Positions 22,691 to 37,845 of a DNA stretch of 64,000 bases are shown here, one piece after another; position 1 is the stretch's first letter, and the number at the start of each line of letters is the position of its first letter. This DNA is from Phaeotremella fagi. Taxonomy: Eukaryota > Basidiomycota > Tremellomycetes > Tremellales > Phaeotremellaceae. The stretch lies in contig BCHU01000001.1 of the NCBI GenBank assembly GCA_001599715.1, positions 1,349,634 to 1,413,633 of the forward strand. Direction: 5' to 3'. The translations under genes were made by a program, and so were the position numbers. Below the pieces are notes generated by a model. The model was not told the origin of the DNA. It made no database searches and was given only the letters and a program-made list of their open reading frames with translations.

Positions 22691-24555
22691 TCATCCTGAG
22701 TTTCCAGATACATCTTCTAAAGTAGTATCACTGGGAACATCACCCGTACCCGCTCGTTCCGATACCGTCCCAGTCCTAGAAATCGTCAAACTCCTAGCTC
22801 GATTGAATCCTTTGCCCAGTGGGATAGTTATTCCATGAACGATAACAGATGATAGAACAAGGAAATAAACGATTGGAGTGATGAGACTAATGGGAGTTTT
22901 CCTTTTAGTAGATGTTTGGATGTTTTGCCTGGGTTGACTTACGCATTCAATCGATCTCTTGATCCGTCTTTTGGAAGGACTTGGAGTGCTACTTCGACGT
23001 AGAACACTGCTCCTACACCTACGTTCTAACTTAGTTTTGCTGTTTTACTAATATGAGTGGAAGAGGGGATTTACCTATAGGACCGAAAAATCCTGCAAAA
23101 ATTGATTCTTTCAGATTCTCTAATGAAGGGATCCATTTTGACTGGATGTCGATGATATTATTAACGTGTTGGTTGATTTTTTGAGATGGTGGTTCATACT
23201 TACGAGTAGTATCACCCACGGTAATCTTCTTAATAATAACACTGAAATCCCAAGTACGACCAATCTCCAAATTTCTATATCGTATTTTGATGGATTATAT
23301 TGATCCCAGGGTATGATAGCTCCGATATAGAGAAAGATACCCTATCGATAACGATCAGTGCTAGTACAGTGATCTACAGATAACCTTCTAGTTGGACAAC
23401 TTACAGTAGTCAAAAGTTGATCGATGACATCTTGGAATGAATGATCTTGAGTCTCGATTCTGAACCAATCATCCCAAGTGAAACTGTTTCCCACGACGAA
23501 GCAGCATAGAATATCGTCTGAACCTAGGACGCCTACTGTTCCCAATGTGAAGAAGGTGAGTGCAACCCCGAAAGAGAGGAATGATTCGTGATCTATTAAT
23601 CTGTTTACCGTGTTAAGTAGAGGTATCTAAGATACGAGAAAGGGATAAACTCACCTTCTCTGTTCAGCGAATCGAAGTGCTTTACGCGCGATGAAACCGA
23701 TTATAGCGCCTAGCAGACACGAAAGCAATATCTGATATAAGATGATATTGTATACCCTAAACTCAGTTTTTAGTGGGGTTCTGAAAGAAATGGTCTAAAG
23801 CTGGACTGACCATTCTCCTATGGCTCCTCCAACTGTATGATATGGGTGATCAGGGGTTTTGATCAATATCAGATAAAGACCTAGATATAAAAATGGGAAT
23901 CCTAAGCCATCATTTGCACCTGATTCAGCTATGATGATATTCCTAACATGCAGTGGAACGTTTTTCTCAGCGAATCGACCTAGAAAATTTCTATCAGATA
24001 GTGAACTAAGATAAAATTTAGACTTACCTTTACAAATCGAATTAGCTAAAACAGGATCTGTAGGTGTGACACAAGCTGAGATCACCAGAGCCTCCAAAAA
24101 AGTTAGATTAGGGATCAAACCCCAAACGAGTAAACCCGTGATCAACCACGCTAGAATCATAACAGGTAGAAGTAAGGTGGTGAGTGATAACCATTGTTTC
24201 TTGAGGTAAGCTTTGGGTAATGAAATACCAGTGAAGAGGACTTGGATGGCTATGACTATTCGCGTTATTTCTCGGGTTGTTGGATGGAGGTTTTCGAGAG
24301 AGTTGGAAACCCATGATATTGGGGAGAAGAGGTTTAGAGCTTGGGGTCCAAAGATTATTCCTGCTATTAGAGCTAGTAAAGCTTCGGCTGGGACGAGGAT
24401 TATGTGAGTCGTTGTTGTTTCATGACTTTTCAACAGGATGGCTTACATAGAAATAACTTTTCTTTGATGAAGAAACTGAATAGACCTATTGTTGAGATGT
24501 AGCCTCCAGCTACTGCTAGTGATTTTGAAGTTTCGGTGATATCGAGGGATACCAT
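22691..24555 (-). CDS. Na+/H+ antiporter, fungal Nha1/Sod2 (CPA1) family
   Basis: This multi-exon gene starts MVSLDITETSKSLAVAGGYI at 24555. Removing a 58-nt intron joins FFIKEKLFL to SEALLALIAGIIFGPQAL, matching the first spans of fungal Nha1-type exchangers. Later exons give ITRIVIAIQVLFTGISLPKA, the ion-binding VISACVTPTDPVLANSI and the ESGANDGLGFPFLYLGLYL motif with its Asn-Asp pair. The last exon ends VIVHGITIPLGKGFNRARSL followed by a short Ser/Thr tail and TGA at 22691-22693. The protein should export Na+ or Li+ (and possibly K+) in exchange for H+ across the plasma membrane. The tail is very short compared with the several-hundred-residue C-terminus of yeast Nha1, and so closer to S. 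pombe Sod2. Exact exon borders between 22900 and 23800 were not fully resolved. Confidence 0.82.
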
Positions 24556-24935
24556 GGCGAGTGGAAGAATTAAGAGCAAGATGTAAGATAAGAGTAGCGT
24601 CTGTTAAGAGTACCTCTATAAACCATTGAGATGAGTGAACGATGTGCTGAAGCTGATGGTATTGTGGGTGTGAAGATCGAAGAGAGAGAGAGAGATCTGC
24701 GATGAGATAATCTATACTTGTGGCTAGCTGTACGTAAAGCTCTCAAGTGCCACTCTTGAATCTCCGTTTAGTACGGCGATAGTGCCACGCTCGTGCGTTG
24801 TAGCGTACAGTCTGATTGCGGGGTCCACCCGGTTAGTGAGTGAGAGAGTGAGATACCAGTACAGCTTTATTTCTATATACTCTTTCTTCATCTCTTTATA
24901 CCTCTACCTCTACACCCCCACCCCCCATCTCCACA
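24556..24935. promoter_or_regulatory. Shared divergent promoter, antiporter/VPS35
   Basis: A 380-bp intergenic region separates two divergent starts. It includes a short GA repeat near 24687-24703 and a CT/CCCC-rich leader just before the VPS35 ATG. No named factor site is recognised; promoter function is inferred from position. Confidence 0.4.
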
Positions 24936-27900
24936 ATGGACGATCCCAAGATGTTAACAGAAGTCTTGGCAACGGTCAAAGTTCAAACCGTCCAACTCAA
25001 ACGATGTCTCGAACAAGATCAAATCATGGAAGCTCTCAAATCAGCTTCATCCATGTTAGCTGAATTAAGAACTTCCTCACTAAGTCCTAAACAATATTAC
25101 GAACTCTACATGTCTGTATTTGACAGTTTGAGATATTTGAGTAATTATTTGTATGAAGCTCATAACGAGGGTAAACATCATTTAGCTGATTTATATGAAT
25201 TGGTTCAGTAAGTCCCTTCCCTTCCCACCTAAGTTCCGAATTGTTAAGATGCTGATCAGTGAATGAACACTCTAGATATGCTGGCAATATCGTTCCACGT
25301 CTTTATCTCATGATCACCGTTGGATCAGTTTACATGTCCATCCCTGATGCTCCAGTTAAAGAAATCATGAAAGACATGATGGAAATGACTAGAGGTGTTC
25401 AACATCCAACCAGAGGTTTGTTTTTACGTCATTATCTCTCTGGTCAGACAAGAGATTGTTTACCTGTAGGAAATTCTGATGGGTAAGTGGGAGTTTACTT
25501 TGATACTGCTCGTTGACTGATGTTCTAATTTCATCTCCCAGACCTAGCGGTAACCTCCAAGATTCAATCGGTTTCGTACTCACTAATTTCATCGAGATGA
25601 ACAAACTATGGGTTAGACTCCAACATCAAGGTCATAGTCGAGAACGTGAAAAACGTGAAATCGAACGTAAAGATTTAAGAATCTTGGTTGGAACGAATCT
25701 AGTTCGACTCTCACAACTTGACGGAGTCGATTTAGTAATGTATCAACGAACGATCCTACCCTCAATCCTCGAACAAGTCGTTAACTGTAAAGACGTCATC
25801 GCCCAAGAATACCTAATGGAAGTTGTCATTCAAGTTTTCACCGATGATTTCCATTTACACACGTTAGGTCAGTTCTTATCAGCAACCGCTGGATTACATC
25901 CACGAGTCAACATCAAAAACATTGTTATCGCTTTAATCGATAGATTGGCAGCTTACGCTGCTAGAGAAGCTGAGAATGAAAGTCCAGAAGATAAACGTAA
26001 AGGTGAAGAAGAGGCTGCTAAGAGATTAGCTGAACGGGTCAAAAACGCTAAAGGGAAGGGTAAAAGTGTGGATCAAGGTGAAAAAAGTCCAAAGAAGGTT
26101 CAGGCAGATTCAAGTGTCTGGGGCGGTGATAAGGATGCGGAACCTGTTGAAACCGTTGAGAAACCTGAGATTAAAAATGAGGGTGAAGGTGAACCTTCGA
26201 CTAACGGTGATAAAGAAGAGGTCGTCAAGGAAGAAGGGGGCGTTAAGAAATTTAGAGGTATTCCTGAAGACGTTAAATTGTTTGAAGTTTTCTGGGAACA
26301 AGTCGTTCAACTTATCAAGGTAAGTTTAGGTCATTGCATCAATTTGAAGCGAGTCATTGATAATATCCCTAGGCCCGTCCTGATCTCTCGATTCAAGATG
26401 TTACCGCACTTTGCGTCTCACTTGTCAACCTCTCTCTCAGTTGTTATCCAGATCGTTTGGAATATGTCGATCAGATTTTGAGTTTCGCCCATGCTAAAAT
26501 GCACGATTATGCTCAAAGGTAGGTACCACATTTTTTAGTTTGATGATCCAACTAAAACCTATACCTAGTCCCGACCTCCATGCCCCTCAAACAACCGCTA
26601 ATCTACTGGCCCTTCTCTTGGCTCCAATCCAATCATACCTCTCAGTCTTAACTCTGATAGCTATCCCCTCCTACACCCCTCTCCTAGCTGTCCAACCATA
26701 CTCGACAAGATCAGCAATAGGTCAAGCAGTCGTTTCCTCAGTTCTCAAAAACGAAACTGTCATCGACTCTTCGGAAGACGTCTCAGGTGTACTTGGACTG
26801 TGTGCAGTCTTGGTCAGAGACCAAAAAGATAATGCTGCTGGAGGTGGTGGACCTGGTTCTAGGAATGCTAGAGTTCAAGTTGATTGGAGAGAGATGGCGG
26901 AGGAACAGGGTTGGGTTGCTAGGATGGTTCATCTTTTCAGATCTGATGATTTGGCTGTTCAGTTTGAGGTAAGTTGGAGTTTGATTTAAACCGGCATTAA
27001 TTCATACTAACACTCGATAGCTCCTTCAAACTGCTCGTCGACACTTTGCAGAGGGTGGCGAAAGGATACGATTCACTTTCCCACCTTTGATCGCTTCTGG
27101 TATTCATTTGGCAAGAAGATATAAGGAACAAGCACCTCCGGCACCAGTAACTTCTGATAGCACAGAGAAAACTTCGGATCCAACTTCACCATCACAAACC
27201 AAAGCAACGGAATACGAAACGAAACTATCCTCGTTATTCAAATTCGTCCATCAACTGATTTCAATCCTCTATCACAAATCCGACACTTCCTCACAGAATT
27301 CACCATCATCTTCTGAAACCTGTCTACGTTTGTTCCTGCTAGCAGCCTCAGTGGCTGACGATTGTGAACTCGAAGAGTTGACTTATGAATTCTTCGTTCA
27401 AGCTTTCGTTATTTATGAAGAAAGTATTTCTGAATCGAGAGCTCAGTTGGGCGCTATCACTGGTATCATCAGTGGGTTACAGAGTAGTCGGGTTTTCGGC
27501 GGTGATAATTATGACACGTTGATTACGAAGGCTGCTTTGCATGGTAGTAAACTTTTGAAGAAGAGTCATCAAGCTACTGCAGTTCTTTATGCTAGTCATA
27601 TGTGGTGGCAGGGAGACGTAGTTGGACGTGAAAAGGACGGAAAGGTAGGTTATTATCCATACCCTTTAAAAGCGTTATACTGATAAAGCCTTGAAGCCAC
27701 CTTACAGAGACGGTAAAAGAGTATTGGAATGTTTACAGAAATCTCTCAGAATAGCTTCGTCATCGATTGACGAGTTGACTTCAGTTCAATTGTATATCGA
27801 CGCTTTAGATCGTTATGTCTACTACTTTGAACAAGGTGTTGAAGCCGTTACACCTAAATACGTCAACTCACTGGTGGAATTGATCACTAGTAACATCGAT

Positions 27901-28225
27901 TCTATTCATTCCGGTAACGAGAACGAAACTGGGAATGGGAGGGGAGGTGCTGGGTCTGGTGGGTTGGTTGAGGGTGTTCATAGTCCGGAGATGATCGTTA
28001 GAGTAAGTCTTATTTTACTTCATTGATGACTCAATTCTTGACATGGATGTGTAGCATTTCAGAAATACTTTGACATACATCCAAACTCGTCAACGTCAAT
28101 ATTCTGAACGTACGAATGGGAACGGGACTGGGAATGGTAATTCTGACGATGAGAATGAATCGAAAGTCGATTGGGAGGCTGTTGATATCGTTGGTGGATG
28201 TTTGAAGATGGGTATTGGAAGGTGA
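24936..28225 (+). CDS. VPS35: Retromer core subunit Vps35
   Basis: This is a multi-exon gene of roughly 960 aa. The start [20 protein letters not shown] is followed by [79 protein letters not shown] and [20 protein letters not shown], which are the conserved N-terminal blocks of Vps35 including the PRLYLM segment that contacts Vps26. The rest is an alpha-solenoid with an inserted charged, low-complexity loop (base 25970-26250, rich in Lys and Glu) that is disordered and probably lineage-specific. The gene ends at TGA 28223-28225. Vps35 is the scaffold that binds Vps26 and Vps29 and recycles cargo from endosomes to the Golgi. Intron ends are GT-AG where checked. Confidence 0.93.
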
Positions 28226-29052
28226 TGGGTGGGTGGGTGTGCTTATATATTTATATATTGTTGCTTGTTGCCGCTGTTTCTGTTCTCTATATGGCTTTAT
28301 GATAATTGTAGACTCTAATGAATATTAAATGAGGGGATTGAATACACGACACGACGCGTTGAACCATCTTCCAGCCCTGCCACATTCGTCCACTCAGAAA
28401 AAGGTGCAAACAAAGTGAAGCTGCTGCAGCTACAGCTTAAACCTACTCCTCATCTACTATCCTCTATCCTCCATCCTATCCTACATTCTAATCATCCATC
28501 CCTATAACCTAACACAATAGTCAGTTATACTCCCTCTTACTGATCCACAATGAATACTGACGAATATCTTTTCCCTCCATCCTTTCTACTCTCAATCAAC
28601 ACGCGAATTTTTCAATTCATTTGACGCTTGGATCCCACCTCCCCCCTTCCTGCACTAAACGTGAACGTGAACGTGTTTTTGTTTATTGTTGATCAATACC
28701 TTTGGTGCCACTTGACTACCACCTCCCTTTTTCATCTTATTCATATCCCGTCTTTTAACCTTTGAATTCATCGTCGTCTCATCTAACCATCTCATATCCC
28801 TCTTTCATTCAATATCCATTTCCCATCATCACTCAACTTTCATCTAATTTTCATCCTCGTCACCGTCATTGTCCCTCCTCACCACCCCCCCTGCCACTCA
28901 ACACGGCGATTTGATTTCTCCGTCCACCAACACGCTCTGATCGCGTTGTCCTCTATTCCAACATCAACACTTTTTCTTTTTCTTTTCTCATCTTTTTTCT
29001 TCAACCTCCCAACCCTCTTATTCTTTGAACCCTATCCACAAATACAACCACA
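28226..29052. promoter_or_regulatory. Beta-tubulin upstream region
   Basis: This 827-bp region has no convincing gene. It is strongly C/T-rich on the + strand, especially the last 250 bp before the ATG (long CT and TTTTCTTTT tracts), which is typical for a highly expressed basidiomycete gene. A short tandem GTGAAC repeat lies at 28661-28675. Promoter and leader roles are inferred from position and composition. Confidence 0.5.
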
Positions 29053-30829
<1,777 letters not shown>

Positions 30830-31801
30830 ACCACTCCCAATCCACCATCCCCATCCACCACCCAACCCAAATAAATGGTCGAGTATCATTGATTTGGTCA
30901 CTCCCATTCCCCTCCCCCCAACTCCTCACTTCGCACTTTTCGTTTTTCGTTAATTAATTACTACTATCCTTTACGTCGTACCCGGAACTTGAGTTTTCCG
31001 ATGTCTCGAAATGAGACGGTATGCTGCGTGTACCCCCTTCTTCATCATTTGGTTAACACAATTTTTTTTGGCTTTTTGACTTTTTTTTCCCGTCGTTAAG
31101 TCCTTTTAATTCTTTCTTTTAGGTAATTGATTATTTATAGATATGAATTTTGACTGGCTGAGATTGATGAGCATGGGACTTTGAGATTGAGATTTCGTTA
31201 GTTGGCGATGTGTTGACTTTTTGCGAGTTTGATTAGAAATAGAAGACGACTCTTGGGATGCCGTTTGTTTTTTGTTTGAATATGGACCTTGCTGTGACTG
31301 ATGTCAGAGAATATCCATTGGTGCAGACAAAGACAATATGAAAAGGTATATTCGAATACTTTGTCGGTGGCGCAATCGATGACAAGCTAATAGCATAGAT
31401 ACACTGTTCGACGAAAACCCAATCATTCATGGTCAATCTCACACAGGCGATATTGTACCAAGCGAGGAATGGAGTCAAGTACAAGGGTTTATATAATGAT
31501 TATGTGAAAGAAAAACTAAGAACTGAACAGAAGACAAGAAAAATGTTTGGGGTAGGATAAACAGAATAAAGGGTTTTCTGCGGAAAATTTGGAACTTATC
31601 ATGACTGGTCGATCGACCACTGAAGAGTGTCAAGATGGTTAGGGCCCAACGTGTAAGCGTGTCTTTTCAAACTATCAACCAAAACCGTTTCGATGGTATA
31701 CGAATCCTTGGAATGATCATTTCACCATCACCTTAACTAGGGATGAAGTTATAATGCATACAATTTGGAGAATGACACACACTCTAACCCCCAACAAGGT
31801 G
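30830..31801. other. Convergent 3' region, no gene seen
   Basis: The 972 bp between the tubulin and bromodomain stop codons hold the two 3' UTRs. Long T tracts lie near 31060-31090. The short minus-strand frame at 31233-31484 has weak codon quality and no motif, so no gene is called. Confidence 0.5.
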
Positions 31802-34545
31802 TTAACGACTCATCAAATTCCTAACATTAACAGGTAGCAATCTCTCCGCTTCTTCTTTACTCATTTTCCCCAACGCCGCCAAAGGATAGAATTTCGATAG
31901 AGCGATCAATTCCAATCGTAATATCCTAAGTGGATCTTCAACTTCGATGACAGGTTTTGGTAGTTCGATTTCGTTTTTCGGTGAATCAGGAGGTTGGGTT
32001 AACGGTGATGAAGCTGTTGATTGAGTTTCCGTGTTGACAGGTTCAACTTTCAATCTCTTCTTATCATCTTGATTTTCATTCTCGTTATCGTTCATCTTCC
32101 TTTTATTGGTGACGGCCCTTTCTCTGTCTTTGATCATCTTGGAAATTTCTTTACCGACAAATTCTAGTCCTTCTGATACACCCTGTTTCCCACCTATTCC
32201 AGCGTACAGGAAATCGTTCGCTGTCTTTAATAAAGGTCTGATATCAAGTGGTTGAGATGGTTGAGTGAACAGTCGAAGACATTGACGTGAATAAGCTGCT
32301 CTGGCCATAGATTCGAATGGATGACTGGTATCTTTGGTTGAGCCCTTCATTGAACTTGTCCAATCCTGAATACCCTTCAAAGTGTGTTGAACAGTCGTTT
32401 CGATTTCGTCATGTAAGATTCCACCGTGATAACGTTTACGAACATATTCATCCAATCCAGTTCCCCCCTGAGCCGTGTCTCGAGATATTGAATTCGTGAT
32501 ACCGTTCCCATTGATCTGATGTTCACCGTTGCGACGCTCTTCAACCGACTCCATAGCTCCTTTAATGAACCTATCGACACTTTTCAAATAAGCTTCACCT
32601 TCAACACCACCAGTTCCCATCTCACGTAACCAATCACCAGGATGTGGACCGTTTGACGGATCGTCATATATATTAACGAAATTCGAAGGACCTGGTCTAC
32701 CAGCAACACGAGGTTTGGATGGTCTCAATTGTTCACCTAAAATCTCCGTATCGTCCAATTGACTACCATTCGGAAGTCTAGCTTTCGTAGTGATCAATTC
32801 AGCTTCGACTTCAGGGTAAACTCCCCATTCTTTCCATTCTAATTTTCGTCTCTTGAGTTCGTCTTTACGAGGTAAAGGATGACCTGGAAGAGGAGGTTGA
32901 CCGGTTGATCCACCTATACCATCCCATTCCCACCAACTCCCTTCACCCCGTAATCCCCTCCAATCAACGATTTCTTTCATCTCTTCTTCACTCTTCATCC
33001 TCATATCAGAAAGCCATAGATCGGGATCATCCATCTCTGCAAGATTTCTTGATCCATCTAAATCCCATTCTCTCCATTTACCACTGAATTTTTCCCTACC
33101 ACGAGCGAATTTCTTTTGTCGTACCCGTTTCCCACCAGTCAGATTCCAGCCTACTGCTAACGCTGCTAACGAGTTTGGAGGAAATTTGAGCATTTGTTCA
33201 GGTATCAGTTGGTGTGGAGGGATTTCAGACTTCGCATTTCGGTGTGAACTACCAACGTTGCCGTCATCCGTCAATACAGTGTTTTCCCTTCCTGACATCT
33301 GAGATCGACCTCTCCAAGGGGTTGCTGAATTTGAATTACGTGTGGGAGAAGGAGAAGGGGTCATGACAAGTGGTCGAAACCTTTCAATCTGTTTCAAACC
33401 TTGAGCCAGTATTCGACCAGCAGATGTGTGAGGGATGGTGCCTGCTGGATTAAATGTTTGAGCTGCAGTTATGAGAGTCCTCAAATCGGTCTATCGACGT
33501 AGTCAGCAAGGCTTCGTTCATTTGAAAGCCTGTTCACTCACCTCAAGTTGGTCCAAGGTTTTGTACTCCTTGTTATCCAGCTTATTCTGCATAGTCCCTA
33601 GATCCATCATGTTCTCCTCTCCACCAATTATCTTCAAGTAATCGGGATAATCGTCAGGATTAACTGTAGCGGTAGCATAAGTAACTAATCAACGTAAGAC
33701 ACGAAGCACTACTCACCTGGTTCCAGAAACAAACCATACTCGTCTCGTCTCTTCAACTCCACAATAATTTTTTGGGCTAGATCTTTGAATGGTCGTCGTA
33801 ATCTCATCCACTTGATTGGTGTTCTACCTGTACCACCCTCCTCTACTTCCTGCATGGGAGTAGAGTCCTCTACCATGGCTGATGGAGACATTGATGCAGA
33901 TATAGGATCTGGATCCCCATTATCCTGTAGCGGTATCTCGACATCGTATTCCTCTTTTACCACGGTAACATCCTCATCATTAGGTGTCAATGGAAGTGGT
34001 GATGGGGTACCTGGTAACGTCTGAGAAGGTGTCGAGGGGGTGGAAGGGGTGGATGGTGATGAAGAAACCGACGGTGTTGTTTTGGAAAGGAGACGTGCAG
34101 GTATGGCTGAAGGTTTTGTTGGATGTTTGACTTTGATGCCTTTGGATTTCGTAGATTTGGTTGACTGCGCTTTATTGGATATGGGAATTGATGATATCGG
34201 AGTTGAAGGTAAAATCTGGACAGGTTTTCCTAACCCTTTTGGTTCGTCGACAGTGACAAAGTCGTCATGATCTTCTTGAGGTATAGAAGCTCGATCTACC
34301 TGGTAATCATCCTTGAGAGGTGAACCCCTCGAAGCCCTCTTTCCTAATTTCCTCGAACTAGGGGTCTCTACAGGTTGAATACCATTCGCTCGTAATCTGA
34401 TGATAGGAGTATGTTGAGGTTCTTCGATAGCTTTAGCTTTCCCCTTTCTTGAAGACGATGTCGAGGTTGAAGGTAGGGCTACAGGAGTAGGAGTCGAAGG
34501 AGTTTTGATATTCGCTAGAGATAATTTTAATTTTAGGGAAGGCAT
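31802..34545 (-). CDS. Bromodomain protein, BRD7/BRD9-like
   Basis: Three exons encode about 878 aa, starting MPSLKLKLSLANIKTPSTPT at 34545. The first 240 residues are disordered, with Ser/Pro/Thr-rich and basic patches. Splicing two introns of about 50 nt joins PFKDLAQKIIVELKRRDEYG to NPDDYPDYLKIIGGEENMMD, LGTMQNKLDNKEYKTLDQLE and TDLRTLITAAQTFNPAGT. This is a single bromodomain with the conserved Tyr (YPDYL) and the acetyl-lysine-binding Asn (TFNP). The C-terminal half has no second domain I recognise but is conserved-looking and Trp-rich (WREWDLDGSRNLAEMDDPDL). One bromodomain near the N-terminus with a long C-terminal region fits the BRD7/BRD9 class that works with SWI/SNF-type remodellers; that assignment is inference. 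It presumably reads acetylated histones in the nucleus. Confidence 0.8.
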
Positions 34546-34863
34546 TCTTTGTCGCCTCCCTCCTTTTTTAGGATGATCTGTTGAGAGGATGAACAGATGA
34601 TTGAGTAGTCTATCTAGTCTATCTAGTCTAGATGAAGAGTATAACTCAATCAAGTGGACATTCAAAGTGGAGGTTCAAGTTGTCTGACTCTCACTTTTGA
34701 TTTTCTTCCACGAGACGGATCTTTAAAAAATGATCATTGCTTTTGTTTTGCCTTTTTACATTGAGGACATTTAAGAGGGGGGTGCATTTAACATACTCGA
34801 TGTTACTATAGGAATTTTCAAATTTCAAAGAGATCTTAGCATAAATCATCACAAGACACCTCC
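34546..34863. promoter_or_regulatory. Shared divergent promoter, bromodomain/PPR genes
   Basis: A 318-bp region lies between two divergent starts. It contains a short tandem TCTATCTAG repeat (three units, about 34606-34630) and an AT-rich centre. No named element is recognised. Confidence 0.4.
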
Positions 34864-37428
34864 ATGTATTCAGCTCGTTCATTTAGAGCAGTGACAAGGT
34901 CTCATTCTTATCCCTTCCCAATAGTTCATCTGGTAAATCACAACTCAGTTCGAGAATATCATGGTGATCCAGGTCCTCAAACCACTCTTCATTTGAAAAC
35001 AGCTAGACGCAAGTTACAGAGGACGATAGAAAATGGTAAAGGTGTGGTGGGCGGTTTAGATGAGTTGGAGAAGTTGATGGGGAATAGGACTGGTGAAGGA
35101 GTCGAACGACCTCCTAGACGTCTCGCTTCATCTAGAGATAAATTTGATCAATCGAAGTTGTCATCACGACCAATTCGAACAAAATTCGAAGGCAACAGCT
35201 ACGGCAATCAATTTTCCTACCCTCGACAATCTGATTCATGGTCAAACAATCGAAGGAGTGAGACAAGTTTGATAGGGGAGAATGTTTGGACGACAGCTAT
35301 CAGAATCAATAGATGGTCCAAGAAGAATCCTTCACCTTTAAGCGAAGAACAATTGGAAGAGCTATATTCCGTAGTAGCAGGAACTCCTAGAAATCGAGTC
35401 AACGTCGTTGCTTGGAATATGCTTCTCAGGATTTTGGGTAGAGAGAAAAAGTTGGATCGAATGTGGAAAGCTTTCAACGAGGTTGGTTCTGCTTCATTGG
35501 TTTAGTTTGAAGATATTCTGATCAGTTCCTTGTAGATGAAGAAATGCGGAATTACCCCTATTACACATACGTTTTCTGCTTTGATCAACGCATACGCAGA
35601 CAATATACCAACTCCTACAGATCTTACGTCGACCGTCAAAAAACCCGAAGCTCGAACCTTATCAAGAGTAACTAATATCTTTGACCAGTCCCAGATATAT
35701 CTTAAACGACAACTCGGTATCAAAAAGAAACCACTTTCAACTGAAGATGATAAAGAGGATATCGGATTGGCTACATCCTCTACATTGGAAACTCACAATG
35801 AAGAAATTCCTAATGAAGTAACTCCAGACGATGTCGGTCCAGATCTCAGTGTCATCGCCATCAACTCGTATCTGAAATTCTTAGCTGGCTACGGGATGAT
35901 TGAAGAGATGGAACGAGTTTTCATCTCCATGGATAAATCCGGTCCTCTCGCTCCAGACACCATCACATACACGATCTTGTTCTCGGGTTATCTTAATCAT
36001 GAAAACACCCTTCGTCCTGAATATGGGACTCCAAAAAGTGGTTCGCGCTCTTTCGACGGTATGACTTCGTCTATTGGACCCAAAGCAAAAGCGCTTTGGG
36101 ATCAAGCTGTCAGGCAATTTAATTCTAGTTCGAAAGACCCTGAGAGTGGAAGTATGAGGGTTCTTGACGAACGTTTGACCTTGGCCGCTCTCCAATGTCT
36201 GGTTAGGGGTAGACCACAAGATCGACGATTCGTTACGGAACTTATATCTCAAGTTTGGGGATTATCTTCGCCCGGTCGATCCATCTCTTCTGGAAATCAG
36301 TCTCATTCACTTTTACCCGACTTCCAGCCTTTGCCATTGACGATCACTGCTGCAACCGCGATTTTACAAATCTTGAATAGAGGAGAACAACACACCATGG
36401 CTTCTCATGTCACGCAAGCATTCCTTGAACATCCAGATTTACAACAAACGATCGATACTGTTTTCCTGAAAATGGCAATTACCACCCTCTCAACGACGGG
36501 AGACGTTCACACGATTCAAAGTATATTAGACAATTATCAACCGAGGAATGATTCAGGAGGTTGGTCGGCAGATGTCTGGATATCTGCTCTCAGAGCATCT
36601 AGATGGGCTAGAGACTTCGAATCAGCTTTAGGATTTTTGAGACGTCTCACACATCTACCTAAGGATATCGAACATGGAAATAAATTAGCCGTTTGGTCTT
36701 TGGGTTCAACGAATCGTGAATGGAAATCACCAAACGGCGAATCAACAGATATTCAAGGTACCCCATGGATCCCGACCAAACCAACTAAACCTTATGCAAC
36801 AATCATGACAATGTTCTTCAAAGCTGCTTTGAATTCAAACGGTACTAAAGAGGTCAGACAGGCGTTGAACGTATTTGATTATTTCGATTTACAAGATTTC
36901 TTCGTGTTACACGACAAAGGTGATATGAGTCTTTTACCGCCTTTCAGGAATGTCAATCAAGGTCAGATGAATAGAGAGTTGATGAGATCTATCCAAGCTA
37001 GATTGAGTTTTGCGGAGGTGGTGGAATTGGCTTGTGAGAGGGTTGAAGGGGAGAAACATAAATGGGATGAATTGAGGAAATTGATGAGGAACGTTAAAGA
37101 TCATTGGAACAAACAGTTGAAAACTACGACCAGTAGATCTACTTCGACATCTTCTTTCATATCAGGAGAGGATGGGACGAACGAGAACAGTCCCGAAATC
37201 TCTTCGCAAAACAGGGTTCCTCGTTGGACGAATACACAGGTTACACACAGACGAGAAAAGAAGGTCGAATCCAGAGACGATGTTTATCTCAGGGGACCGT
37301 TGGTTAGACAATCTCCTACAAGACGCAATCATCGTGATCGAAACACTGATGGAGTGCGACAGTCAGATGATTTAGAGGGTCTGAGCTCTGGACCAAAGAA
37401 ACCTAAGTTTTGGGGTCAGGATCTGTAG
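34864..37428 (+). CDS. Mitochondrial pentatricopeptide-repeat-type protein
   Basis: Two exons (intron 35482-35535) encode about 836 aa. The N-terminus MYSARSFRAVTRSHSYPFPI is rich in Arg and Ser with no acidic residue, as in a mitochondrial presequence. Repeats with PPR helical pattern include VNVVAWNMLLRILGREKKLD followed by RMWKAFNEMKKCGITPITHT and FSALINAYA, and later AINSYLKFLAGYGMIEEMER with PDTITYTILFSGYLNHE. The first of these crosses the intron, which confirms the join. PPR proteins bind organellar RNA for processing, stability or translation; the target here is unknown. The C-terminal 120 residues are basic and disordered. The alternative of a generic TPR-like solenoid is less likely given the G-T/P-T spacing typical of PPR. 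Confidence 0.75.
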
Positions 37429-37625
37429 GAGGTCAGATCGGAACTGCAGTGATAGAGGACTCTCACTTTCTGGGGGGAAATGTGTAAATATGCAACACTT
37501 TTCATTATCTTACCATTCATTATCTTTTTGCCAGTTTCATGAGTGTTTCTGATCATGAGATCATTGACTATTGTATCCTTTGTTTCTGAAACGTTGAGAG
37601 AGGTTGTCAACTCCGAATCCGACAT
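37372..37625 (-). CDS. Possible small protein overlapping the PPR gene end
   Basis: A minus-strand ATG at 37625 begins MSDSELTTSLNVSETKDTIV. An intron with GTAAGA donor and a pyrimidine-rich CCCCCCAG acceptor restores a frame that ends at TAA 37372-37374, inside the 3' coding end of the PPR gene on the other strand. The product would be about 70 aa, without a known motif. Support is limited to good splice sites and an open frame; antisense overlap makes chance a real possibility. Confidence 0.25.
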
Positions 37626-37845
37626 GTCGTTGTCCTTTCATCCTGAGGATATGCCTGACGTTAATGCACTTCGACAAGAGATCACTTAGAAGGCGCCCGA
37701 CTGGCATTTGTACTTATAACACCTCCCCGTATTTGGACTTCTTATCTTTCTATCATTAATCTCTATCACCTTACAAGTCTTTCATTACAAGCTTCAGGCA
37801 AGATCTTGCATCAGAAATAATAAAAAAAACACACTGTACTGTACA

